From positions 1-64,000 of the forward strand of contig JAWKKA010000003.1 in assembly GCA_041393495.1 (NCBI GenBank): a stretch of 64,000 bases of DNA. The letters are read 5' to 3'. Source of the stretch: RHKX01 sp041393495 (GTDB lineage: Bacteria; Actinomycetota; Thermoleophilia; Solirubrobacterales; 70-9). Each line of letters starts with the position of its first letter. Position 1 is the first letter of the stretch. This document shows, piece by piece, positions 16,653-24,900 of the stretch. Both the position numbers and the translations under genes were made by a program. The notes under the pieces were generated by a model. That model saw nothing but the letters and a program-made list of their open reading frames with translations, was not told the origin of the DNA and made no database searches.

Positions 16653-17147
16653 GTGATCACTGACCGCTTCCGGATCCTCTCGGTCGACGGAGGGGGGATT
16701 CGCGGGCTGATCCCCGCGCTCGTCGCCGCCGACCTCGAGCGGAGGATCTGCGAGCGGGCCGGCGAGCAGGCCCGGATCTGCGACTACGTGAACCTCTTCG
16801 CGGGCACCTCGACGGGCGGGCTGATCGCGCTCGCCTTGACCGCCCCCGACCCCGCCGATCCGGACCGGCCGCGGGTCAGCGCCGCCGAGCTCGCAGCGTT
16901 CTACGTCCAGGACGGCCCGCGGATCTTCCGTCGGTCGCTGCTACAGAAGCTCCGGACCGCCTGGGGATACGCCGGCCCGAAGTACTCGCTCGGGCCGCTC
17001 GCGGAGTCCGTCCGCCGGCGACTCGGCGACGCACTGCCCGCGGCCGCAGCATCGCTGATCGCCGAGCGCGAGGCCGAGCTCGACGAGATCGCCGATCGGC
17101 TCCTCGCCGCCGGACCGCTCGAGGCCGACCCTCACGCTCCGCCGTAG
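16653..17147 (+). CDS. Truncated patatin-like phospholipase
   Basis: About 164 residues from GTG 16653 (a TTG at 16578 would add 25). The N-terminal patatin features are intact: the oxyanion loop DGGGIRG and the nucleophile elbow GTSTGG. The sequence runs on to GPKYSLGPLAESVRRRLGDAL, normally mid-domain, and then jumps to a helical tail (IAEREAELDEIADRLLAAG) and a stop. The catalytic aspartate of the Ser-Asp dyad (DGG/DGA motif), usually some 150 residues after the serine, is absent. I read this as a gene with an internal deletion, probably inactive as a lipase, or a minimal derivative. No in-frame continuation follows. Confidence 0.6.
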   Translation: MITDRFRILSVDGGGIRGLIPALVAADLERRICERAGEQARICDYVNLFAGTSTGGLIALALTAPDPADPDRPRVSAAELAAFYVQDGPRIFRRSLLQKLRTAWGYAGPKYSLGPLAESVRRRLGDALPAAAASLIAEREAELDEIADRLLAAGPLEADPHAPP

Positions 17148-17205
17148 GCCTCGAGGTGACGGGGCGGCCGGCCGGGCCCCGGGAGCGCCCCGCTCGGCGT
17201 CCGGG

Positions 17206-17805
17206 TCAATCGCTGACGCCGGTCGCGTCGTCGATCCCGATGGCAACGATGTTCGCTGTGACGATTCGCGCCGACGAGCCGGCGTTCACCTTCGAGCACT
17301 GCAGCTCGAGCGCTTGTCCCGCGGTGACCGCGAACAGCCCCGAGAGCGTGAAGTTCTCCGGCTCGGTGTCGGCCCGAACCACCTGGGCGCGAGCGGTCGC
17401 GCTCGATCCCGACCCGCCGCCGCCGTTGATCAGGCGGCATTGGACGGTGGTGGGCACGGCATTGACCGTCTGCGCCTCGACCGCCGCGGTCGCGAAGTAG
17501 GTCCCCGCCGGCACGTCGAGCTCGACGACCCTGGAGCCGTACAGGCTCGAGCTGAAGGCGTCGTAGTTGACCGATCCGCTGGCCTGGAACCCGTGCGCGA
17601 AGGCGGGCAGCACGCCGTTGTGGATGTCCTTGGCGCGCAGGGCCCCGTCCCTGACCTTGGCGCTCGTCACGGCGTTCCGCTTGAGCTGTCGGGTGCCGAC
17701 GCTGTTCGATCCGAGCTGGCTCGCGGCGACCGCGCCGCCGCCGCAGAGGACGACGAAGGCGAGCAGCGTCACCATCACGTTCGCGTAGGTAAGCCTTCCC
17801 CTCAC
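17206..17805 (-). CDS. Secreted/anchored protein of a Solirubrobacterales-type family
   Basis: The 199-residue protein starts VRGRLTYANVM, followed by a hydrophobic signal or anchor segment (VTLLAFVVLCGGGAVAA), then NSVGTRQLKRNAVTSAKVRDGAL and a beta-rich domain with two cysteines (QCRL and LQCSK). This N-terminal architecture is abundant in Thermoleophilia genomes and is a useful lineage marker; its function is unknown. The C-terminal domain looks like a beta-sandwich exposed outside the cell. The start is GTG 17805 with GGGAG about seven bases upstream and a -10-like TATACT at 17825-17830 on the minus strand. It converges with the patatin gene. Confidence 0.75.
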   Translation of the reverse strand: MRGRLTYANVMVTLLAFVVLCGGGAVAASQLGSNSVGTRQLKRNAVTSAKVRDGALRAKDIHNGVLPAFAHGFQASGSVNYDAFSSSLYGSRVVELDVPAGTYFATAAVEAQTVNAVPTTVQCRLINGGGGSGSSATARAQVVRADTEPENFTLSGLFAVTAGQALELQCSKVNAGSSARIVTANIVAIGIDDATGVSD

Positions 17806-17912
17806 CCGGTTCGCTCCCGTCGCCAGTATACGCCGAGCGTCCGGCCCGTGGCGCCGAACGACCGCCGCGCCGGGAGGCGAAAGCGCCCGTCCGCGGAGCC
17901 GCGGCCGGCTGG

Positions 17913-17918
17913 TAGGCT
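17913..17918 (+). promoter_or_regulatory. -10 hexamer TAGGCT, leaderless-type
   Basis: TAGGCT ends seven bases before the ATG at 17926, with no Shine-Dalgarno sequence between them. Confidence 0.45.
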
Positions 17919-17925
17919 CGCGCTC

Positions 17926-20022
17926 ATGTCGCACAAGCCCGCTGACCGGATCCGCAACGTAGCTCTGGTCGGCCACCGCGGCTGCGGCAAGACGTCGGTC
18001 TGCGAGGCGATGCTCTACGAGGCCGGGGTCGTCAACCGGCTCGGCCGGGTCGACGACGGCACGACCGTCACCGACTCCGCCGAGGACGAGCAGGCGCGCG
18101 GGATGTCGATCGACGCCGCCGTCGTGACCTTCGAGCACGACGGCCGCAAGCTCAACGTGATCGACACGCCCGGCGAGCCGAGCTTCGTCGCCGAGGCCGC
18201 CGCGGCGCTCGCGGTCGCCGACGCGGCCGTGATCGTCGTCAACGCCGTCGCCGGGGTCGAGGTCGGCACCGACAGGCTCTGGCACCGGGCCGCTGCGGCC
18301 GGGCTGCCACGGCTCGTCTTCGTGAACATGCTCGACCGCGAGCGGGCCGACTTCTTCGCGACCCTCGAGGGGCTCAAGGCCGCGTTCGGGGCGCACGTCG
18401 TCGCGACCGAGATCCCGATCGGCGCCGAGCACGAGGTCCGCGGGATCGTCGACCTGATCGACATGAAGGCCTTCCTCCACGAGGGCTCCGACCACGGCGC
18501 CACGATCGAGGCCGAGATCCCTGGCGACATGGTCGAGCTGGCCGAGGAGTACCGGGACAAGCTCATGGACGAGGTCGCCGAGAACTCGGACGAGCTCATG
18601 GAGCACTACCTCGAGGGGGCGGAGATCTCCCATTCCGAGATCGTCGGCGCCCTCAAGCGCGGCGTCGCCGAAGGGCACCTGTTCCCGGTCACCTGCGGGA
18701 TCGCCACCCGCAACCTCGGCACCGGCCGGCTGCTCGAGGCGCTCGTCGAGGACCTGCCCTCACCGGCGATGCGCGGAGCCCGGGAGCTGCTCGACGGCGA
18801 CGGCGGGACGGTTGCAGTCGAGCCCGACGAGCAGGGCGATCTCGTCGTCCAGGTGTTCAAGACGACGGCGGACCCGTTCGCAGGGCGGCTGAACATGGTT
18901 CGCGTCCTGTCGGGGACGCTCGCCGTCGAGGCGCAGGTCGAGAACGTGACCGGCGGCGCCCGCGAGCGGATCGGCCAGCTCTTCGAGAGCCGCGGCGAGA
19001 AGATGGCGCCGGTCGACGACCTCGGCGCCGGCGACATCGGGATCGTGCCGAAGCTCAAGGAGACGAAGGCCGGCGATCTGCTCTGCGATCGCAAGCGCGA
19101 TCTGGCGCTGCCCCGTCTCGAGCTGCCGAGCCCGGTGATGGCGTTCGCCTTCGAGCCGAAGACGCGCGGCGACGAGGAGAAGGCGGTGACCGCGGTCCGG
19201 CGACTGCGCGAGGAGGATCCGACGCTCGACGTCCACCGCGATCCGCAGACCGGCGAGCAGATCATCGCCGGGCTGACCCAGGTCCACGTCGAGGTCCTCG
19301 TCGAGCGGATGAAGAGCCGCTACGGGGCCGAGATCGAGCTGCATCCGCCGCGCGTCCCCTACGTCGAGGCGATCGGCAAGCCCGCCAAGGCGCATTCCCG
19401 CTACAAGAAGCAGTCGGGCGGCCGCGGCCAGTTCGCCGACTGCCGCATCGAGATCGAGCCCGCCGCGGCGGGCACCGGCCTCGAGTTCAGCGACGAGACG
19501 AAGGGCGGGGTGATCCCCGGCGGGTTCGTCCCGGCCGTCGAGGCCGGCGTCAGGGAGGCCATGCAGCACGGCACGCTCGCCGGCTACCCGGTCAAGGACG
19601 TCCGGGTCCGGCTCGTCGACGGCCAGCACCACTCGGTCGACTCCTCCGAGATGGCGTTCAAGATCTGCGCCTCGATGGGCTTCAAGGAGGCGATGGCGAA
19701 CGCCTCGCCGGCCCTGCTCGAGCCGATCGCGAAGCTGACGATCGTCTGCCCCGACGACTGCGTCGGCGACGTCATCGGCGACCTCAACTCGCGTCGCGGC
19801 CACCCGCTCGGGATGGAGCCGAAGGGGGGCGCCGGCTCGACCGAGATCGTCGCCGAGGTCCCGATGGCCGAGGTCCTCGACTACGCGCCGTCGCTGCGCG
19901 CCGTGACCGGCGGCCGCGGCGAGTACACGCTCGAGTTCGACCGCCACGAGCAGGTTCCCGCCCACCTCGCCGAGAAGGTGATCGCCGCGGCGCGCTCCGC
20001 CGGCTCCGAAGCGGTCGCCTGA
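17926..20022 (+). CDS. Elongation factor G-like GTPase (EF-G paralogue)
   Basis: The 698-residue protein has full EF-G architecture: GTPase domain with P-loop GHRGCGKTS (16-24), domain II, and domains III-V ending in a VPMAEVLDYAPSLRAVTGGRG block. It departs from canonical EF-G at catalytic positions. The G3 motif reads DTPGE (80-84) where EF-G has DTPGH, so the GTP-activating histidine is a glutamate. The G4 motif reads NMLD (134-137) instead of NKMD. The domain IV tip is also unlike canonical EF-G. This is probably the EF-G2-like paralogue known in actinobacteria, with a specialised or reduced GTPase activity. A leaderless-type -10 precedes it. Confidence 0.85.
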   Translation: MSHKPADRIRNVALVGHRGCGKTSVCEAMLYEAGVVNRLGRVDDGTTVTDSAEDEQARGMSIDAAVVTFEHDGRKLNVIDTPGEPSFVAEAAAALAVADAAVIVVNAVAGVEVGTDRLWHRAAAAGLPRLVFVNMLDRERADFFATLEGLKAAFGAHVVATEIPIGAEHEVRGIVDLIDMKAFLHEGSDHGATIEAEIPGDMVELAEEYRDKLMDEVAENSDELMEHYLEGAEISHSEIVGALKRGVAEGHLFPVTCGIATRNLGTGRLLEALVEDLPSPAMRGARELLDGDGGTVAVEPDEQGDLVVQVFKTTADPFAGRLNMVRVLSGTLAVEAQVENVTGGARERIGQLFESRGEKMAPVDDLGAGDIGIVPKLKETKAGDLLCDRKRDLALPRLELPSPVMAFAFEPKTRGDEEKAVTAVRRLREEDPTLDVHRDPQTGEQIIAGLTQVHVEVLVERMKSRYGAEIELHPPRVPYVEAIGKPAKAHSRYKKQSGGRGQFADCRIEIEPAAAGTGLEFSDETKGGVIPGGFVPAVEAGVREAMQHGTLAGYPVKDVRVRLVDGQHHSVDSSEMAFKICASMGFKEAMANASPALLEPIAKLTIVCPDDCVGDVIGDLNSRRGHPLGMEPKGGAGSTEIVAEVPMAEVLDYAPSLRAVTGGRGEYTLEFDRHEQVPAHLAEKVIAAARSAGSEAVA

Positions 20023-20050
20023 GCGCGGGCGACGCCTGGGCGCCGACCGG

Positions 20051-20752
20051 TCAGGCTGCTGCGGCCACCAGCGCCCTGAAGAGCCCGGCGCCGGCGGGCG
20101 ATCCGGGCATCAACTCCGGGTGCCACTGGACACCGACGAACCAGGCTGACCCGCCGCCGGTCTCGATGCCCTCGATGAGCCCGTCGGCACTCCGGGCACA
20201 GACATGCAGTCCGTGGCCGGGCTCCGCTACCACCTGATGGTGGATCGTGTTGACGGCGACGGGGCCCGCGCCGCAAGCCGCGGCGAGCCGGGTTCCCAGC
20301 CCGACCTCGACCAGGTGCATGCGTTCGGCGTGGGACTCGCCGGCGTCGTGGTCATCGACCTGCTGGGCGAGCAGACCGCCACGCGCGTGATTGACGAGCT
20401 GAGCGCCGCGACAGATCCCGAGCACGGGGAGCCGCGCCGCTGAAGCCGCTTCCCAGAGGGCAAGCTCATGGTCGTCGCGAGCGGGATCGATCCAGCGATC
20501 CGCTTCGTCAGCGCCGTCGGCAAGCGGGATCGCAAGGTCGTGACCACCGGAGAGGACGAGGCCATCGACGGCCTCGAGCTGCGACGCCGCCAGGTCGGAC
20601 GGGACGACGGGCAGGACGATCGGGACGCCTCCGGCGGCCACGACGGCGGCGACGGTGCCGGCGGCGACGGTGTCGGCGCGGTCGGCCCCATAGCCGGTCG
20701 CGATCGGCCTGGGAATCGCCGAGATGGCGATTCTGGGAACGGGTGTTGACAT
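20051..20752 (-). CDS. Class I glutamine-amidotransferase-like hydrolase (peptidase C26, PuuD-like)
   Basis: The 233-residue protein shows the class I amidotransferase nucleophile elbow GICRGAQ (C114), NTIHHQ, and the triad His-x-Glu in VQWHPE (H211, E213), with GLVLSGGHD near residue 65. This is the gamma-glutamyl-GABA hydrolase family, which removes gamma-glutamyl groups from small molecules. Its start codon lies 38 bp from the divergent ABC permease gene and overlaps the -35 of that operon's promoter, so both share the operator region at 20766-20782. A role in removing the glutamyl group added by the ligase at 31.8 kb is plausible but inferred. Confidence 0.85.
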   Translation of the reverse strand: MSTPVPRIAISAIPRPIATGYGADRADTVAAGTVAAVVAAGGVPIVLPVVPSDLAASQLEAVDGLVLSGGHDLAIPLADGADEADRWIDPARDDHELALWEAASAARLPVLGICRGAQLVNHARGGLLAQQVDDHDAGESHAERMHLVEVGLGTRLAAACGAGPVAVNTIHHQVVAEPGHGLHVCARSADGLIEGIETGGGSAWFVGVQWHPELMPGSPAGAGLFRALVAAAA

Positions 20753-20782
20753 CTCGGCGAGCGAGTGTATACAGTGAATCCA
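20746..20782 (+). promoter_or_regulatory. Promoter and GntR-type operator of the transporter operon
   Basis: TTGACA (20746-20751), 16 bases, then TATACA (20768-20773) form a sigma-70-like promoter. Overlapping the -10 is TGTATACA (20766-20773), a perfect 8-bp palindrome, followed after one base by TGAATCCA (20775-20782). A related pair lies before the carboxylase genes at 25686-25702. The FCD regulator encoded in the operon is the obvious candidate ligand. Binding here would block the promoter and could also affect the divergent hydrolase gene. Confidence 0.6.
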
Positions 20783-20790
20783 GAGGAGGA

Positions 20791-21621
20791 GTGGAAGCCG
20801 TCGCGCGGAGAGAACCGACCCTGCGGGACCGTCTCACGGGCCCGTCGAGCAGCTCGTGGGGGCTCGGCACGTACGCCGTCTTCCTGTTCGCGTTCCTCTA
20901 CCTGCCGATCGCGGTCATCGCGCTGTTCTCGTTCGTCGACAACCAGGTCGCGGCTCTGCCCCTCGGCAGCTTCACGTTCGACCGCTATTCGGAAGTCGTC
21001 GGCAACAGCCAGATCATCAGCGCGCTGCGGAACTCGATCGTCGTCGGGCTCGGCGCCGTGATCATCTCCGTCTCGCTCGGGGTCCCCGGCGCCATGCTCG
21101 TCGATCGCTACGACTTCCCCGGCAAGGTCGTCTTCCGGAAGTTCGTGCTGCTGCCGCTGATCCTCCCCGGCGTCATCACCGGCATCGCCTTTCTGACCTT
21201 CTTCAACGCGATCGGCTTCGACCGCTCGCTGCTCACCGTCACGCTCGCCCATGGGACCGCGCTGGTGTCCACCGTCCTCACGACCGTCTACGCGCGCCTG
21301 CTGCGCATGGACCGCTCCCCGGAGCAGGCGTCGCTCGATCTCGGGGTCCCGCCCGTGAAGACGTTCCGCCTGGTGACGCTGCCGGCGATCCGCACGGCGA
21401 TCATCGCCAGCGCCCTGCTCGCGTTCACCCTGTCGTTCGACGAGATCCCGGTGACGATCTTCACGATCGGCGCCGACAACACGCTTCCGATGTACATCTG
21501 GTCGGCCCTGCGCAGTGGCAGGCAGCTCCCCGACCTCAACGCCCTGGCCACGATGATCGCCGTCGGCGGGGCCCTCCTCGTCGTGGCCTCGGCCCTGCTC
21601 ACCCGCGAGGAGAACGGGTGA
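20791..21621 (+). CDS. potC: ABC transporter permease, spermidine/putrescine type (PotC-like)
   Basis: The 276-residue protein has six membrane helices and the EAA signature (QASLDLGVPPVKTFRLVTLP, near residue 190) that docks with the ATPase. The FTLSFDEIPVTIF segment is characteristic of PotC/PotI permeases. It is the first gene of the divergent operon. The best start is GTG 20791, but the Shine-Dalgarno-like AGGAGG (20784-20789) lies only one base before it, which is unusually close. The transcript predicted from the promoter would have a leader of about 11 nt. The binding protein, ATPase and second permease follow. Confidence 0.87.
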   Translation: MEAVARREPTLRDRLTGPSSSSWGLGTYAVFLFAFLYLPIAVIALFSFVDNQVAALPLGSFTFDRYSEVVGNSQIISALRNSIVVGLGAVIISVSLGVPGAMLVDRYDFPGKVVFRKFVLLPLILPGVITGIAFLTFFNAIGFDRSLLTVTLAHGTALVSTVLTTVYARLLRMDRSPEQASLDLGVPPVKTFRLVTLPAIRTAIIASALLAFTLSFDEIPVTIFTIGADNTLPMYIWSALRSGRQLPDLNALATMIAVGGALLVVASALLTREENG

Positions 21622-21680
21622 ATGGACCTGTGGGGAAACAGCAACTCCAGCGTTGGCTGGAACGTCAGAGGAGAGGAACG

Positions 21681-22838
21681 ATGACCGAGAGCAATCGCTC
21701 GCTGCCCGAGCGCGACCTTTTCAACCAGGGAGTCTCACGACGAGTCCTCCTGCGTGGCGCGGCCGGCGGCGCGCTGGGCCTGACCGCCGCCGGATGGCTG
21801 CTCGGATGCGGCAGCGACTCGGGAGCCGGCAGCTCGGCGTCGACGGCCTCGGCGAGCGGCGAGGTCGGGGGGACGCTCAACGTCCTCTGCTGGGAGGGCT
21901 ACACCGATCCCTCCTTCACGAAGCCGTTCGAGAAGAAGACCGGCGTCAAGGTGAACTCGACGTTCATCGGCTCCAACGACGAGCTGGTCGCGAAGCTGCG
22001 CGGCGCACCCGATCAGTACGACCTCGTCACCCCGTCGTCCGACACGACGAACCTGCTGATCGACAACGGTCAGGTGCAGGCGATCAACCTCGACGACGTT
22101 CCGAACGCGAAGACGACCTTCGAGTTCTTCCGGACGGCGCCGAACGTCAACGTCGACGGGAACCTCTACGGGATCCCGATGTGCTGGGGCTTCATCCCGT
22201 TGATCTACGACGTCGACGCGGTCGCCAAGGAGCCGACGTCCTGGAACGACCTCTGGAGCCCCGACTACCCCGATCAGGTGTCGATGTGGCAGGACATCTC
22301 GATGCTCTGGACGACCGGCCTGCTGCTCGGCTACGACAACGTCTACGAGATGGACGACAAGGAGCTTGAGGCGGTCAAGAACAAGCTCATCGAGCAGAAG
22401 CCGAACATCCGCAAGTACTGGACCACAGCCGGCGAGCTGACGAACCTGTTCGCCAACAACGAGGTGGTCATCGGAATGTCGTTCGGCGGGCTGACCGTCA
22501 CCCAGCTCCGCGACCAGGGGCGCAACGTCAACGAGATCATCCCGAAGGAGGGCGCGACCTCCTGGTTCGACAACTGGATGATCACCGCGCAGTCGCAGAA
22601 CAGCGCCACCGCGCTGGCCTGGCTCGACCACCTGAACACGCCCGATTCGCAGAAGAAGATCGCCGCCGCCACCGGCTACGGCATCTGCAACGAGAACGCG
22701 GTCGATCTCGTGCCCAAGGACTACGCCGAGGTCTACCACCTCGACGATCCCGGCTTCATCGCCGGGCTCGACTACTGGAAGGCCGTCCCCGACCGCCAGA
22801 AGTACCTGGATGTGCTCAACGCGGTGATCGCGGCGTGA
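21681..22838 (+). CDS. potD: Polyamine-type ABC substrate-binding lipoprotein (PotD-like)
   Basis: The 385-residue protein has a Tat-type signal (SRRVLLRG, 19-26) followed by a hydrophobic stretch and a lipobox ending LLGC (C43), so it is exported folded and lipid-anchored. After a Ser/Ala linker the PotD/PotF fold begins (GTLNVLCWEGYTDPSF), with FEKKTGVKVN and later YGIPMCWGFIPLIYDVD. PotD-family proteins bind putrescine, spermidine or related amines. Here the ligand is unknown and may differ, given the catabolic genes downstream. ATG 21681 has a GAGGAGAGGAACG Shine-Dalgarno sequence. It is coupled by a 4-bp overlap to the ATPase gene. Confidence 0.88.
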   Translation: MTESNRSLPERDLFNQGVSRRVLLRGAAGGALGLTAAGWLLGCGSDSGAGSSASTASASGEVGGTLNVLCWEGYTDPSFTKPFEKKTGVKVNSTFIGSNDELVAKLRGAPDQYDLVTPSSDTTNLLIDNGQVQAINLDDVPNAKTTFEFFRTAPNVNVDGNLYGIPMCWGFIPLIYDVDAVAKEPTSWNDLWSPDYPDQVSMWQDISMLWTTGLLLGYDNVYEMDDKELEAVKNKLIEQKPNIRKYWTTAGELTNLFANNEVVIGMSFGGLTVTQLRDQGRNVNEIIPKEGATSWFDNWMITAQSQNSATALAWLDHLNTPDSQKKIAAATGYGICNENAVDLVPKDYAEVYHLDDPGFIAGLDYWKAVPDRQKYLDVLNAVIAA

Positions 22839-23962
22839 GCGAAGTCGCTCAGGCAGTGATGAAGCCCCCGCAAGAGCCCACCTCCGGCGCCAACGGCGCC
22901 GGAGGTGGGCGCAGCTCGGTCGCGCTCGAGGACGTCGTCAAGCGCTTCGGGGAGCTGACGGCGGTCGACCACGTCGACCTCACGGTCGCCCGCGGTGAGT
23001 TTCTGACCCTGCTCGGGCCGTCGGGCTGTGGCAAGACGACGACGCTGCGGCTGATCGCCGGCTTCGAGATGCCCGACGAAGGCGTGATCGGGATCGACGG
23101 CGTCGATGTCGCGGGACTGCCTCCCTACAGGCGCCAGGTCAACACCGTCTTCCAGCAGTACGCGTTGTTCCCCCATCTCAGCGTCGAGGCGAACATCGGC
23201 TACGGACTCCGCCACGCCGGCGTCGGGAAGGGGGAGGTGCGACGGCGCGTTGCCGAGATGATGGAGCTGATGGAGATCCCCGACGTCGGGGACCGCAGGC
23301 CGAGTCAGCTCTCCGGCGGCCAGCAGCAGCGCGTCGCGCTGGCGCGAGCGCTGGTGATGGAGCCGGCGGTCCTGCTCCTCGACGAGCCGCTCGGCTCCCT
23401 CGACTACAAGCTCCGCAAGGGGATGCAGTTCGAGCTCAAGCGCATCCATCGCGACGTCGGCACGACCTTCATCTACGTGACCCACGACCAGGACGAGGCG
23501 ATGACGATGAGCGACAGGATCGCGGTCATGAACGCCGGCCGGATCGAGCATCAGGGCATGCCCGAGGAGGTCTTCGACCGCCCCCGGTCCTCGTTCGTCG
23601 CGGGCTTCGTCGGCGATACGAACCTGCTCGAGGGGACGGTCACCGAGGTCAACGGCGACCATGCTCGCGTCGACCTCGGCCAGCTCGGGGTCGTCGGCGG
23701 CGGCACCTACGACAACCTCGATGCCGGGCAGCGGGTGAAGGTCAGCATCAGGCCGACCGACGTCGCCGTGACGGCGGCAGCGGCGGGCGAGGCGGCGATG
23801 ATCCAGGACGCCGTCCTGGTCGGCGGCCACGTCGAGATGAAGATCGTCGGTGGTGGCGAGGAGCTGATCGCCCACGTTCCCCGCAGCGCCGGCCTCCCCC
23901 CCGGACAGGAGGTCCGCCTCAGCGTCGAGTCCGACCGCGTCCGGATCTTCGGGGACGCCTGA
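22835..23962 (+). CDS. potA: ABC transporter ATP-binding protein (PotA-like)
   Basis: The 375-residue protein has Walker A GPSGCGKT (61-68), the signature LSGGQQQR (159-166), Walker B VLLLDEPLGSLD (around 179-190) and a C-terminal TOBE-like region (about 285-375), all as in PotA. It powers import with the two permeases. The first 28 residues, rich in Gly, Ala and Pro, are an extra N-terminal extension; the DNA encoding residues 14-26 forms a perfect 16-bp hairpin. The GTG start overlaps the binding-protein stop, and the next permease starts on the last base of its TGA. Confidence 0.9.
   Translation: MSEVAQAVMKPPQEPTSGANGAGGGRSSVALEDVVKRFGELTAVDHVDLTVARGEFLTLLGPSGCGKTTTLRLIAGFEMPDEGVIGIDGVDVAGLPPYRRQVNTVFQQYALFPHLSVEANIGYGLRHAGVGKGEVRRRVAEMMELMEIPDVGDRRPSQLSGGQQQRVALARALVMEPAVLLLDEPLGSLDYKLRKGMQFELKRIHRDVGTTFIYVTHDQDEAMTMSDRIAVMNAGRIEHQGMPEEVFDRPRSSFVAGFVGDTNLLEGTVTEVNGDHARVDLGQLGVVGGGTYDNLDAGQRVKVSIRPTDVAVTAAAAGEAAMIQDAVLVGGHVEMKIVGGGEELIAHVPRSAGLPPGQEVRLSVESDRVRIFGDA
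22876..22910 (+). repeat. Perfect 16-bp inverted repeat with AAC loop inside the ATPase gene
   Basis: GCCCACCTCCGGCGCC, then AAC, then its exact reverse complement. It lies 38-72 bases after the end of the binding-protein gene and inside the start of the ATPase reading frame. Being perfect and very stable, it may protect the upstream mRNA end or cause partial termination. That would make the binding protein more abundant than the membrane components, as in other ABC importer operons. Confidence 0.7.
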
Positions 23963-24900
23963 TGGGCGCGACCGCGCCGCTTCCCTCCGCGACCACCGCC
24001 GGCGACGAGCCGCGCAAGGGCGGTCGCCACGCTGAGCGGTCCCGCCGGCTCGGCGGTGTCTTCCTCGGCATCCCGGTGATCGGCTGGATGCTGATCTTCT
24101 TCGCGGTGCCCTACTTCCTGCTGTTGCTCCAGAGCTTCTGGGAGCCGGGGCCGTTCGGGACCGTCCACAACTGGAACCTCGACAACTACAAGATGGTCTT
24201 CACCGGCGACGAGCTCGTCGGCGACACCTATCTCCCGACGCTGTTGAAGTCGATCAAGATCGGCGCCCTGGTGACGCTGTTCTCGACGCTGCTCGCGTTC
24301 CCGCTCGCCTATCTGCTCGCTTTCAAGATCCGCAACACGAGGACGCGGATGGCGCTCTACACGCTCGTCATCGTCCCGCTCTGGGCCAGCTACCTGCTGC
24401 GCGCTTACGCCTGGAAGGTGATCCTCGGCCAGGACGGGCTGTTCTCCTCGGTCCTCGACAAGGTCGGGCTCGAGAACACCTTCCTCAACGATCTCCTCTA
24501 CTCGCAGTGGGCGGTGATCATCGCGATGACCCACATCTTCACGCCGTTCATGGTCCTGACCATCTACGCGATCCTCGAGCGCCTGCCGAAGAACCTGATC
24601 GAAGCGAGCAAGGATCTCGGCGTCGGCCGCTTGCGGACGTTCAGAAACGTCGTCCTGCCCCTGTCCGCGCCCGGCGTCGTCGCCGGGGCCACTTTTACGA
24701 TGGGTCTGTCGACCGGCGATTTCGTGGCGCCGCAGCTGGTCGGCGGCAAGAGCGACGTGATGATCGCGAATCAGATCTACAGCCAGTTCGGAGCGACCAA
24801 CAACTGGCCTCTGGGCGCGGCGATCGCCTTCGTCCTGCTCGCATTCGTCGCGATCCTCGTCGCGATCTCGACGCTGGCCGAGCGCCGGGAGCTCGTATGA
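23962..24900 (+). CDS. potB: ABC transporter permease, spermidine/putrescine type (PotB-like)
   Basis: The 312-residue protein has a charged N-terminal tail of about 28 residues followed by six membrane helices, and the EAA motif EASKDLGVGRLRTFRNVVLP near residue 214. The LPLSAPGVVAGATFTMGLSTGDFVAPQLVGG block is diagnostic of PotB-type permeases. Its ATG shares one base with the ATPase stop codon and its own stop overlaps the GntR gene by four bases, so transporter and regulator are translated together. It pairs with the PotC-like permease to form the channel. Confidence 0.88.
   Translation: MGATAPLPSATTAGDEPRKGGRHAERSRRLGGVFLGIPVIGWMLIFFAVPYFLLLLQSFWEPGPFGTVHNWNLDNYKMVFTGDELVGDTYLPTLLKSIKIGALVTLFSTLLAFPLAYLLAFKIRNTRTRMALYTLVIVPLWASYLLRAYAWKVILGQDGLFSSVLDKVGLENTFLNDLLYSQWAVIIAMTHIFTPFMVLTIYAILERLPKNLIEASKDLGVGRLRTFRNVVLPLSAPGVVAGATFTMGLSTGDFVAPQLVGGKSDVMIANQIYSQFGATNNWPLGAAIAFVLLAFVAILVAISTLAERRELV

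Noticed and set aside
17148..17205. Terminator hairpin between the patatin and the secreted-protein gene
   Set aside because: Only broken GGGGC/GCCCC pairing with bulges; not distinguishable from background in such GC-rich sequence.
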